This document shows positions 23,082 to 29,290 of a DNA stretch of 59,596 nucleotides, in pieces (the first letter of the stretch is position 1; each line of letters opens with the position of its first letter). Position numbers and translations under genes: made by a program. This DNA is from a virus. The DNA lies in IMG/VR virus record IMGVR_UViG_3300047163_000012, positions 1 through 59,596 of that record; one strand, given 5' to 3'. The notes under the pieces were generated by a model, which saw only the letters and a program-made list of their open reading frames with translations, was not told the origin of the DNA and searched no databases.

Positions 23082-23567
23082 TCAGCGATCGTCTAGGACG
23101 CGATCGCGGATCGCCCGGCAGGCGTCGGCGACGGCTTTGTTTCCCGGCGCAAGGTTTCCGAAATTGCGGCGGTCGATCCATTGCAAGACGGTCATTTTCG
23201 ATTCCGTCCCTTCGATCGTATGCCACAAGCGATCGGAAGCTGCGCCGAAGACGCGGCCTTCGATCCAGCCGACGAAGCGCGGGTAACGAAGACGAACGAT
23301 GAAAAGCGATCCGGCTGACGCTGGCGATTCGCCGATCACGAATTCCGGGACGGTATATTCGCCATTAGCGTCCGGCAGCCCTTGCACCATGTATTGAAGC
23401 GCGGTGATCGCCGGTCCTGACAGTTCTCCGTCTTTCATCCGGCGCACTGTCGAAGCGCCGGTCTTCGGCGACAGGTGCAACGCTTCGGCGACAGCCTTGT
23501 CGGTGACTCTCTCGTTTCCGATTCGGCTCAAGTCGCTTTGCATTCTGTTTATGTCGATCGTGTCCAT
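23082..23567 (-). CDS. XRE-like HTH protein, last gene of its operon
   Basis: 161 residues from the ATG at 23567 (TGATG overlap; GCGAGGA upstream). The N-terminus has an HTH-like run (VTDKAVAEALHLSPKTGAST, then VRRMKDGELSGPAITALQYM) and the C-terminal 80 residues form a mixed domain with RLRYPRFVGWIEGRVFG. Similar phage proteins pair an HTH with a small unknown domain. It may regulate or be part of replication control. Confidence 0.6.
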   Translation of the reverse strand: MDTIDINRMQSDLSRIGNERVTDKAVAEALHLSPKTGASTVRRMKDGELSGPAITALQYMVQGLPDANGEYTVPEFVIGESPASAGSLFIVRLRYPRFVGWIEGRVFGAASDRLWHTIEGTESKMTVLQWIDRRNFGNLAPGNKAVADACRAIRDRVLDDR

Positions 23568-23722
23568 CACTTTTTTCCTCGCAAGAATTTTTCGACATCC
23601 GGCCAACGCTTCGCCGCGTCTTCAAGCGCCTTGCGCTCCGATGTTTCGATTTCGATTTCGCTGTCCCATTTGTCAACGTCGATCAGCCCGTTCAATTCGT
23701 CACTGATCAGTTCGGAAATCAC
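23567..23722 (-). CDS. Small acidic protein
   Basis: 51 residues with GTG start in a GTGA overlap with the upstream gene. It is acidic and helical (MISELISDELNGLIDVDKWD). The function is unknown. Confidence 0.55.
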   Translation of the reverse strand: MISELISDELNGLIDVDKWDSEIEIETSERKALEDAAKRWPDVEKFLRGKK

Positions 23723-24072
23723 GGGCGATATTCCTGTTCTTGCCAAATGTCGCGACGATAAGAATGCGCCGCGCTGCGGATGATCCCGCCGGGCGAATCC
23801 CATGACGAATGAGTCACAAGGTTCCGCGTGCGATCTTCGATCCTCGCCCAATCGACAAGACCTGCCTGCCGGGCGTCGTTAATGATCGAACCAAGGCGTT
23901 TATATTCTGACTGTTTGTTCGCGATCAGATCGCGCGAAACGAATTGATAGTAAAGCTGGCGAAGCGTCAGCGTCAGATTGTCTGCCTTATACTCGGCAAG
24001 AATGTCGTTCGCCGTTTGAATGATCGCCAGCGATCCGGCATAAAATTTGATGTCAATGAATTTTTCTTTCAC
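23719..24072 (-). CDS. N-terminal domain of a Topo VI-A/TOPRIM-like phage protein, truncated
   Basis: 117 residues. LTLRQLYYQFVSRDLIANKQ, SEYKRLGSIINDARQAGLVD and WARIEDRTRNL match the winged-helix N-terminal part of a phage/plasmid family that continues into a TOPRIM-like domain (about 250-300 residues in total). Here the protein stops at about the point where that domain should begin (DIWQEQEYRP). The following small gene is not its missing half. The domain may bind DNA alone. Confidence 0.55.
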   Translation of the reverse strand: MKEKFIDIKFYAGSLAIIQTANDILAEYKADNLTLTLRQLYYQFVSRDLIANKQSEYKRLGSIINDARQAGLVDWARIEDRTRNLVTHSSWDSPGGIIRSAAHSYRRDIWQEQEYRP

Positions 24073-24075
24073 GGT

Positions 24076-24675
24076 CTATCCCTTTATGACGTAACGATCG
24101 ACGACGGTGCGACCGAATTCGGTGATCGACATTGTGTCAGGTGATAACAATTCCTCTTTGATCAGCCGCGCCAAGGTGTCGTCGCGGTATTGCTTCGGCG
24201 ACAGTGAAGCGCCGGTCCGGTGCAGTTCTGTCATTATTTCGCGTTGCTTATCTGTCAGATCGCGCCAAGCGTAGGACATGATCGTTTTGACAGCGATTTC
24301 GTTCGGCAAGATCGTGAAGCCGCGAATGATTGCGAAGCCTGCGATCACAAGTTCATAAGGTGCGACGTTTACGTCATTGCCGATGAACCTTTCGATCGTC
24401 AGTTCGCCCGCGATCACGGCCCGGCGCAGAAGCGACTTTCCGGCGTCCGTCAGGTGTTCGAACGAACGGTGTCGCGCCATCATTCCGGGCTGTCCTATGT
24501 CTTCGATTCTACGGACCACAAAGTTTCCGATCTGGATCGCATCGCCGCTGTTAATCACTCGCCGAACGTCAATGCTGCGAAATTTCCGCGCCCGGTAAAA
24601 CCATGAACCGTCCCGGAAGATCAGCGGTGCGCGCTCTAAAGCGCGCACGATCACCTTCGGGAAGTAATTGATCAC
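24076..24675 (-). CDS. Unknown protein, two domains
   Basis: 199 residues. The C-terminal half (LTDKQREIMTELHRTGASLS, ...LIKEELLSPDTMSITEFGRT) looks like a winged helix. The N-terminal half is beta-rich. It overlaps the next upstream gene by 4 bp. The function is unknown. Confidence 0.55.
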   Translation of the reverse strand: MINYFPKVIVRALERAPLIFRDGSWFYRARKFRSIDVRRVINSGDAIQIGNFVVRRIEDIGQPGMMARHRSFEHLTDAGKSLLRRAVIAGELTIERFIGNDVNVAPYELVIAGFAIIRGFTILPNEIAVKTIMSYAWRDLTDKQREIMTELHRTGASLSPKQYRDDTLARLIKEELLSPDTMSITEFGRTVVDRYVIKG

Positions 24676-25130
24676 TTAACTTCGTATCCATTCGCCCGCA
24701 GCACGTTCGCCATGTCGTCGCAGGTCTTTTTGTATTCTGTGGTGGTGTAGATGATTGATACGACGACGGTGTCGCCGCCTTCTTTCGCTTGCACCATCGG
24801 ACTCGTGAAAAGCGCAAAGATTTCCGAAAGAAGTTCGGTTGCGTTCTTGTAAGCACCGGCAGCTATCGACAGCCGTGCCGACGGCTGCAATGCGACCGGG
24901 CGCGGTGGTAGTCGCATCGGCAGCGTCGAAGGGACCATCGCTGACCATGCGGCGTCCAAGCGCGCGATGTCATGGCGAATAAGTTCTTCGGCGACGCTGC
25001 CGCGTTCGGTTCGATCCAGCGCGGCGCGTAAGCGAACCATCGTTTTTCCGATCGCGTGCGCGGCGTCCATCGTCGCGGACTGCGCTGCGCCGCTCGGCGT
25101 CAAATGCTTGTCTTCGTCGAAGTGTGGCAC
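24672..25130 (-). CDS. Unknown protein
   Basis: 152 residues. Helical N-terminal two thirds (SATMDAAHAIGKTMVRLRAA), then a beta segment GGDTVVVSIIYTTTEYKKTC and a helix. The terminal part suggests a small alpha/beta fold. The function is unknown. A gap of about 90 bp with an 11-codon frame separates it from the upstream small genes. Confidence 0.55.
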   Translation of the reverse strand: MPHFDEDKHLTPSGAAQSATMDAAHAIGKTMVRLRAALDRTERGSVAEELIRHDIARLDAAWSAMVPSTLPMRLPPRPVALQPSARLSIAAGAYKNATELLSEIFALFTSPMVQAKEGGDTVVVSIIYTTTEYKKTCDDMANVLRANGYEVK

Positions 25131-25223
25131 GTCATTTCCTTCCGGGTTTGTGTTCGGGGTTGGCCTCAGTCTTGGAGAACTTGAAATTTAATTATGCCGT
25201 CCGCCCTTCTGATTGCTGTTCGG

Positions 25224-25367
25224 TCATTGGCGCACGCAATCTGTCAGATATGACGCGATGTCGCCTGCGGTGCAGGTCTGACGATGATCCGAAAAGAAGC
25301 CGGACCATATCGCGACCATGGCGACGAACGCGACGATCGCGATGAATTCTGCAAGATCGCGGATCAT
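25224..25367 (-). CDS. Tiny single-TM protein
   Basis: 47 residues from the ATG at 25367 (ATGA overlap). One membrane helix (IAIVAFVAMVAIWSGFF), then a short tail with two Cys. It is one of three consecutive tiny overlapping genes. Confidence 0.6.
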   Translation of the reverse strand: MIRDLAEFIAIVAFVAMVAIWSGFFSDHRQTCTAGDIASYLTDCVRQ

Positions 25368-25477
25368 CGGCGCGACTTCCGCTTCGGCTTTGCTGCGGCG
25401 CGCTTCGCCCGGCGCATGAACGTCGGCGTCCAGATCGGCGTCAGCGCCTTCGCCCATTTCGGTTTGCGTTTATTCAT
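25364..25477 (-). CDS. Tiny very basic protein
   Basis: 37 residues, MNKRKPKWAKALTPIWTPTF then a run of Arg/Lys/Ala. It overlaps both neighbours. It is probably a nucleic-acid-binding or membrane-active peptide; the evidence is composition and gene packing only. Confidence 0.5.
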   Translation of the reverse strand: MNKRKPKWAKALTPIWTPTFMRRAKRAAAKPKRKSRR

Positions 25478-25574
25478 CGTTCGACTCCAGTTCGGGTTTG
25501 TGATCACGCATCGCTTCTTCGGCGTTGTTCTCTGCCGCTTCGATTTCGTTTATCGCGTCGCCCTGTTTTGACAT
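25470..25574 (-). CDS. Tiny acidic protein
   Basis: 34 residues, MSKQGDAINEIEAAENNAEE then an acidic tail. It overlaps the basic 37-residue gene by 8 bp, and the opposite charges suggest the two products could interact. Confidence 0.5.
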   Translation of the reverse strand: MSKQGDAINEIEAAENNAEEAMRDHKPELESNDE

Positions 25575-25588
25575 TTGCGCGTTTCCTT

Positions 25589-25855
25589 TCAAAAGAAATC
25601 AGCGGCAAGCGCCGCATACTCGTCGCGGTGAATCTGGCAGTCGAATTCGTTCGATGCGATGTCGGCGTCGACGCGAAACAAGACGCGCGCTTCAAGTGCA
25701 GCTTGGCGAAATGATCCGGCGCGATCTGTCTCGCCTTCGGCGATCGCCTTTGCGCGTGCGGTCGCATAGACCGGCATGTTCGAACCGACGCCAGCGTTAC
25801 GGCGCGAAAGTGCGCGCTGTTTTCCGGAAGCCATTTGCGCGATGAAATCAGTCAT
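25589..25855 (-). CDS. Unknown protein, first gene after a strong promoter
   Basis: 88 residues from the ATG at 25855, which has a very strong ribosome site (GGGGGAATTCA). It is Ala/Arg-rich and helical with GVGSNMPVYATARAKAIAEG. It heads the minus operon that runs to 23082. The function is unknown. Confidence 0.65.
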   Translation of the reverse strand: MTDFIAQMASGKQRALSRRNAGVGSNMPVYATARAKAIAEGETDRAGSFRQAALEARVLFRVDADIASNEFDCQIHRDEYAALAADFF

Positions 25856-25896
25856 TGAATTCCCCCGTTGCCGGTGCGGGCGAACCCGCGTTTGAT

Positions 25897-25930
25897 GCCC
25901 GGTTATAGGATGTCTAAAACCGGGCGTCAA
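25897..25930 (-). promoter_or_regulatory. Sigma70-type promoter with overlapping operator-like inverted repeat
   Basis: On the minus strand TTGACG (25925-25930) and TATAAC (25902-25907) are separated by exactly 17 bp. An 8-bp inverted repeat GCCCGGTT (25897-25904) / AACCGGGC (25918-25925) spans the spacer and the -10 element, as expected of a repressor site. Transcription should begin near 25895 and enter the gene at 25855. This is the best promoter in the window. Confidence 0.8.
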
Positions 25931-25944
25931 CGAAAATTTTCGGG

Positions 25945-26163
25945 TCAATCGGGGATTTTGTGCTTCGGCCAATTGATCATGGCGCGGGCGCATTGGCGGG
26001 CATTAACGACCTTTTCATGGGACGTTCCGGCCCCTTCCGCAAGATCGGCCCATGTTTTAACGAGAAACGCCGCAAAGGCGTCCTGTCCGCGAATGATGAA
26101 ATATGGCTCGGCTTCGTCCATCTTTTCCAACATCGCTTTATTGCCGAATCGATCAGGTGGCAT
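25945..26163 (-). CDS. Unknown small protein at the border of the foreign insert
   Basis: 72 residues, MPPDRFGNKAMLEKMDEAEP, then a helical AFLVKTWADLAEGAGTSHEK and a C-terminal basic end. GGAAGGG lies upstream of the ATG. Its start overlaps, by 11 bp, the C-terminus of a broken minus-strand frame ending at 26153. It is phage-like in base composition. Confidence 0.6.
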   Translation of the reverse strand: MPPDRFGNKAMLEKMDEAEPYFIIRGQDAFAAFLVKTWADLAEGAGTSHEKVVNARQCARAMINWPKHKIPD

Positions 26164-26239
26164 CGCTTTTCCCTTCCGGATTTGCGGCGCTTGATTGCGC
26201 CGACTTCTTTTCGCGCTCTGCGGCGAAACAGAAAAACAT
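26153..26239 (-). pseudogene. 3' fragment of a phage gene cut by the insert
   Basis: The frame ending at 26153 reads FFCFAAEREKKSAQSSAANP then EGKSDAT and overlaps the next start, as neighbouring genes do here. Upstream of about 26250 it runs antisense through the transposase remnant, so the original 5' part seems to have been lost. A 28-residue product from an internal ATG at 26239 is possible. Confidence 0.4.
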
Positions 26240-26254
26240 CCATCCCGCGCACGG

Positions 26255-26410
26255 CACCACGCCAGCCCGAAGCACCTTGGCCGCTATGTCGATGAATTTG
26301 CGTTCCGTCTCAATGACGGCAACGTGGCTCACCACACCCTTGCACGGCTTGACAGCTTTATCTCGCGCGTGGCTGGCAAACGCCTCACCTACAAGGCTCT
26401 GATCGCATGA
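26255..26410 (+). pseudogene. 3' remnant of an IS1595/ISXO2-type transposase
   Basis: About 51 codons reading HHASPKHLGRYVDEFAFRLN, ...TLARLDSFISRV and AGKRLTYKALIA then TGA. This is the typical C-terminal end of DDE_Tnp_IS1595 (ISXO2-like) transposases. The catalytic region and N-terminal zinc ribbon are absent; upstream is phage DNA in another frame. It cannot be active. The stop overlaps the next small gene as ATGA, the original IS arrangement. Confidence 0.8.
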
Positions 26411-26532
26411 AAACACTGAAGGTTTTAGACGCCGTTGCCGATAAGGTTTTGCGCTATCGCCCGAAGCCAAAGTCGCAGCCCGCAAAGAAGCGCCAGCAAA
26501 AACGCCGCAAGATTGCGAGGGCAAATGGCTAA
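26407..26532 (+). CDS. Small basic IS-associated protein
   Basis: 41 residues, MKTLKVLDAVADKVLRYRPK followed by a Lys/Arg-rich end (QPAKKRQQKRRKIARANG). It overlaps the transposase stop (ATGA) and its own stop overlaps the next start. I recall short basic genes of this kind directly after ISXO2-like transposases; the role is unknown. Confidence 0.6.
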   Translation: MKTLKVLDAVADKVLRYRPKPKSQPAKKRQQKRRKIARANG

Positions 26533-26944
26533 AGGGAGTCATCTATATAATTCCCAAAAGAAAGCACTCATTCGGGAGCTCGCGCTCACGCCAGCGGTCC
26601 ACCGCGACCTTTTGAATCAGTTCCCAGATGGCATCAAATCTGACGCAACGGCGGTCCATTACCTTGTTTTTGAGGGCGGTTTCAACGAGAGCGCCGCTGG
26701 CGAAGTTGTGACCGAATTTAAGGCAACGGCTGACTATGCAGGACTCTATGGGCCTGATATGATTCTAGACAAATCAGACCCAGCCGCTGATGAAGATGAT
26801 AGTGACGCTCAGGATGAACGTCACGAAGATCGGGGCGGCGGTCGCACCAAAGGGTTGAAGCTGATGGACGGCGAACGCATATTGACGGGATTTATCGCGG
26901 AACCTTCCATCGACCTTTTCCGGTGCGCTTCCAAAACACGATGA
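26525..26944 (+). CDS. IS-associated hypothetical protein, probably 3'-truncated or fused
   Basis: 139 residues from the ATG at 26525. MAKGSHLYNSQKKALIRELA, FEGGFNESAAGEVVTEFKAT and an acidic linker precede GLKLMDGERILTGFI. The expected C-terminal domain ends abruptly near 26890, where the sequence becomes the antisense of the methyltransferase 3' end. The last 17 codons are therefore probably junction sequence. The function is unknown. Confidence 0.55.
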   Translation: MAKGSHLYNSQKKALIRELALTPAVHRDLLNQFPDGIKSDATAVHYLVFEGGFNESAAGEVVTEFKATADYAGLYGPDMILDKSDPAADEDDSDAQDERHEDRGGGRTKGLKLMDGERILTGFIAEPSIDLFRCASKTR

Positions 26945-27635
26945 AATAAGAATGGTTTTTGCGAGCATGAACTTGCTTAACGACTCGGCTCATACCCGGT
27001 TTGTTTCTGCTCATCAGCACAAACATATCTTCAACGCAAAATCCTAGTGTCTGATAGTGATTTATAATTTCAACATGCGTCAGGCGCTGGCGATTGGCAC
27101 AAACCTCATCTTGGCACTTTACGATAAACGTGCCGCCGTCACGCAAAACGCGCCAAGCCTCGGAAGCTGTCTCAAAATATAATTCGAGAACAGCTTCGTG
27201 ATATTTCTTGCCGGTATTCGAGCCTGCGCCATTGTTTCGATAATACTGTTCGTAGTTTTGATGACCAACATGAGCGGAGCCGCCGGGGGTGTGCATGTAC
27301 GGCGGGTCAAATACAACGCTGTCTATGGTGCCATCCTTATACGGCAGCGCGCGACAATCGGTACCGGTCGAAATGTCCGTCTTTTTTAGCTTGTATAAAT
27401 GCTTGTCGATGTTTTTCCAGAACACGCCCTTGCCGTAAGTGATGTCGGCAACGACGCCACCTTTCGGAATATACAAAGCCGCGACTGAAGGGAATATATC
27501 GTTGTTCGTGCCTTGCATGGCAGAGAATACAAGATCATTTGATGGCTTGCCGTTACGAACCCGTCGCTTCGCTTTCGGAGCGAATTTAGGAATTGCGCCC
27601 GTTGTTCGATCCAACATCACGAGGCTATCGCTCAT
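26892..27635 (-). CDS. DNA methyltransferase, imported
   Basis: 247 residues; AGAGAGGGATAG upstream of the ATG. SAM motif I is VADITYGKGVFWKNI (about residues 63-77), then D-C-R-A-L-P-Y, and motif IV is VVFDPPYMHTPGG (about 108-120), giving the SAM-before-catalytic order of gamma-type or related enzymes. GTFIVKCQDEV and a C-terminal YFIVFWKR follow. It modifies adenine N6 or cytosine N4; the target is unknown. It differs strongly from the first methyltransferase in motif order and composition. Its 3' end overlaps the IS-associated gene tail to tail. Confidence 0.85.
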   Translation of the reverse strand: MSDSLVMLDRTTGAIPKFAPKAKRRVRNGKPSNDLVFSAMQGTNNDIFPSVAALYIPKGGVVADITYGKGVFWKNIDKHLYKLKKTDISTGTDCRALPYKDGTIDSVVFDPPYMHTPGGSAHVGHQNYEQYYRNNGAGSNTGKKYHEAVLELYFETASEAWRVLRDGGTFIVKCQDEVCANRQRLTHVEIINHYQTLGFCVEDMFVLMSRNKPGMSRVVKQVHARKNHSYFIVFWKRTGKGRWKVPR

Positions 27636-27653
27636 ACGCTATCCCTCTCTGGC

Positions 27654-27785
27654 TTAGACTTCACGCGCGATGCGTTCGCGAAGTTCTTGCGTGTCTTCGA
27701 CGCCAGCGGGCAACGGAATCTTGATCCGATCGACGCCGGGCGAGAACTGCGGAAAATGATTTTCGTCGCCGCAGTGATCGTCCAT
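27654..27785 (-). CDS. Small protein, 43 residues
   Basis: MDDHCGDENHFPQFSPGVDR then IKIPLPAGVEDTQELRERIA. The start overlaps the upstream stop, with GAAGG upstream. It is phage-like in composition and lies just outside the foreign insert. The function is unknown. Confidence 0.55.
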   Translation of the reverse strand: MDDHCGDENHFPQFSPGVDRIKIPLPAGVEDTQELRERIAREV

Positions 27786-27997
27786 CACCTTCGCCAATCA
27801 AACATCGAAAGTTCGCGTTCGCGCGCGTCCCATGTCACCGGGTTCGCGCCGTTGCGGTAAAGCGATCGGATTTTCATCGTGTAAAAAACGGATGTCATTT
27901 CGATCGCGAACGATTGGCCGAACTTGCCGCGTTCGTTTGGCAGGTGCGCAGCGATCGCGAAGACCGCTGCGCAAGCCATGACGTGACGCCGGATCAC
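27785..27997 (-). CDS. Small protein with hydrophobic N-terminus
   Basis: 70 residues from a GTG in a GTGA overlap with the lipoprotein stop; an ATG at 27979 is the alternative. HVMACAAVFAIAAHLP may be a weak signal or anchor segment. The rest, MKIRSLYRNGANPVTWDARE, is polar. The function is unknown. Confidence 0.5.
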   Translation of the reverse strand: MIRRHVMACAAVFAIAAHLPNERGKFGQSFAIEMTSVFYTMKIRSLYRNGANPVTWDARERELSMFDWRR

Positions 27998-28638
27998 TCT
28001 TTGTCGTCCGAAGCGTGCGGCAGCGGATCGGACCGCTTCGACGGCCATACGCTGTCGGCAGCCGGATCGGTTTCGCGACGCTTCATGATCGACTTGCGGA
28101 AGCGATCGGCGATGCCCGCCTTTTCGTCCGGCGCTGGCGTCGGTGCAGGTGCGGCGGCTTCCGGCGCGGGTTCGGGCGCTGGCACGATCGGCGGGACGGC
28201 AGGTCCGGAGCGATTGTATTCCGGCGCTGGCGTCACTGGCTGCGACACCAACGGCTGCGGCGTGGCGTCGTCCTGCGGCGCGGAATCCCTGCCCCAATGG
28301 CTACGCCAACGCGACGGCGAAAGCGGTGCGGCGGAAGGCGCGACACTTGCGGGCGGCGTCACTTTTTGCGTGCCGATTTGCGGTGGTTTTCGGTGCGGTT
28401 TCGACGCGACCGGCCTGATCGGGCGACGCACCGGGCGAACCGTGGCCGGGACAGCCACCGGGACAGGATCGGCGGCAGGTCGAAGCTTGTCGGCCAGCCC
28501 GAACGGATCGGGATTGAAACCGGCGAACGGGCTGTCTAGACCGGGCGTGCCGCACGCGGTCAGAAGCGTCAGAATACTGACGGCGGCTGACGCTGACACG
28601 ACGCGCCGGGCGGTCGGAGTAATGACGAAAAAGGACAT
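27994..28638 (-). CDS. Proline-rich lipoprotein
   Basis: 214 residues from the ATG at 28638 (GAAGG upstream). The signal peptide (RRVVSASAAVSILTLLTAC) ends in a clear lipobox L-T-A-C at residue 29. Residues 45-170 are rich in Pro, Ala and Val (PVPVAVPATVRPVRRPIRPV; PAPEPAPEAAAPAPTPAPD), an extended periplasm-spanning type of sequence; the C-terminus is charged. Possible roles are outer-membrane disruption (o-spanin-like, though far longer than usual) or superinfection exclusion. It is transcribed away from the putative origin. Confidence 0.7.
   Translation of the reverse strand: MSFFVITPTARRVVSASAAVSILTLLTACGTPGLDSPFAGFNPDPFGLADKLRPAADPVPVAVPATVRPVRRPIRPVASKPHRKPPQIGTQKVTPPASVAPSAAPLSPSRWRSHWGRDSAPQDDATPQPLVSQPVTPAPEYNRSGPAVPPIVPAPEPAPEAAAPAPTPAPDEKAGIADRFRKSIMKRRETDPAADSVWPSKRSDPLPHASDDKE
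28446..28465 (-). repeat. CCGGGACA pair inside the lipoprotein gene
   Basis: Two inverted copies (28446-28453, 28458-28465) of the TGTCCCGG motif, 12 bases apart. They lie in the Pro/Val/Ala codons and may be coincidental to the coding. Confidence 0.45.
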
Positions 28639-28685
28639 GGAAAGCCTTCTAGGCTGGCGATTGGCGCGCTTGGGCGCGCCTACGC

Positions 28686-28718
28686 GGGAAAGGGTATGGC
28701 ACGCCCGGTCCCTTTCCC
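28686..28718. promoter_or_regulatory. 9-bp inverted repeat over a leftward promoter-like sequence
   Basis: GGGAAAGGG (28686-28694) / CCCTTTCCC (28710-28718), perfect, 15-base spacer. Reading leftward, TTGGGA, 17 bp, ATACCC gives a weak promoter candidate for the lipoprotein gene, overlapped by the repeat. It resembles the rightward early candidate at 18251-18279 (TTGCAA, 17 bp, ATACCT). Confidence 0.4.
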
Positions 28719-28832
28719 AAGACGCCGGACGTGCCACCGTTTGTCGATCCCGCGACCCTGTACCGGGACCGGCGCGGAACCTGCCGCAGATCGCCCGGCC
28801 ATGTCAATCCCGGCCCGAATTATTTCGGACGA

Positions 28833-28883
28833 TGTCCCGGCTGTCCCGCCGAAAATGTCCGGATGTCCCGGCAAATGTCCCGC
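28833..28883 (+). repeat. TGTCCCGG cluster II (four direct copies)
   Basis: Copies start at 28833, 28842, 28864 and 28876 (two end in GC instead of GG), with a TGTCCGGA variant at 28856. The 9-base doublet and the 22- and 12-base steps resemble the spacing in cluster I. Confidence 0.7.
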
Positions 28884-28916
28884 TTTCGGTGTCAAGACAT
28901 ATCGTCGCGATCCGGG

Positions 28917-28925
28917 TTATCCACA
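28917..28925 (+). other. DnaA box
   Basis: TTATCCACA, identical to the consensus high-affinity DnaA site. It is followed five bases later by CCGGGACG (28930-28937), an inverted variant of the cluster motif, and then by the AT-richer stretch. Confidence 0.7.
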
Positions 28926-29219
28926 GGCACCGGGACGATCTTTGTTCGCCTTTGAAATCAATGCCTTAATTCCTCACGCGGATTTGATAACGAGAACGTG
29001 ACTAGGACGCCGGACTTTTTTCGTCCAATTCTACACACGCGCGCGGCCCCCGGCGGTGCAAGTTGAGATACCGGCGCGGCCCGTCAGGGCGACGCGACGG
29101 GCGGATCGGACAGCGAGTGCTGAACATGAAGATCAGTTCTGGATTTCGCGGCAATCTGGCTCGTAGCCTTCACTGGCAAGCGAACTTTTTCAAAATGGCG
29201 CGGTGCGCCTGAATTCAGT

Positions 29220-29247
29220 CCCGGCCTTCGAAAGAGGCCGGGTTTTT
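29220..29247 (+). terminator. Rho-independent terminator with no gene upstream
   Basis: Stem CCCGGCC / GGCCGGG (29220-29226, 29236-29242) with a 9-base loop, followed by five T. Nothing is encoded on the plus strand for more than 1.5 kb upstream. It must therefore end a non-coding transcript or act on a leader RNA reading into the gene at 29291. Confidence 0.85.
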
Positions 29248-29255
29248 CGTGGCGA

Positions 29256-29286
29256 CCGGGACGGCCGGGACAAAAAGGGCGGGACA
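29256..29286 (-). repeat. CCGGGACA cluster III (three inverted copies)
   Basis: CCGGGACG (29256), CCGGGACA (29265) and GCGGGACA (29279), spaced 9 and 14 bases. The orientation is opposite to cluster II, so the two clusters face each other across the DnaA box. The last copy ends 4 bases before the ATG at 29291. Confidence 0.65.
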
Positions 29287-29290
29287 GAAA

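Larger units (their letters stand above)
26250..27645. mobile_element. Decayed IS1595-family insert with methyltransferase passenger
   Basis: The block comprises the transposase 3' end, a 41-residue basic protein, a 139-residue protein and an opposing methyltransferase. Its base composition differs from the phage: GATC occurs about twice in 26941-27640, against nine times in the 600 bp 36841-37440. Both borders are approximate. I found no clear terminal inverted repeats or target duplication, so the element is at least left-truncated. Confidence 0.65.
28639..29290. other. Putative replication origin region (650 bp non-coding)
   Basis: No gene is supported on either strand. The region contains clustered direct and inverted TGTCCCGG-type motifs, a perfect DnaA box (TTATCCACA, 28917-28925), an AT-richer stretch (about 28938-28995), a 9-bp inverted repeat (28686-28718) and a rightward terminator (29220-29247). 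It is where leftward and rightward transcription diverge. Together these are the usual parts of a theta-type origin using host DnaA and iterons. The helicase gene lies 6 kb away beside the matching motif cluster I. Confidence 0.65.

Noticed and set aside
26435-26524. Longer N-terminus for the 139-residue IS companion protein
   Set aside because: The upstream part overlaps the 41-residue basic gene in another frame; the ATG at 26525 fits the overlapping start-stop arrangement.
27914-28969. Long plus-strand frame of 351 codons
   Set aside because: It is the antisense of the lipoprotein gene and then runs through the motif-rich origin region; Gly/Arg-rich composition comes from the Pro/Ala codons opposite.
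28981-29040. Second terminator at GGACGCCGGACTTTTTT
   Set aside because: The T run lies between the pairing arms and not after a stem, so it does not form a standard terminator in either direction.
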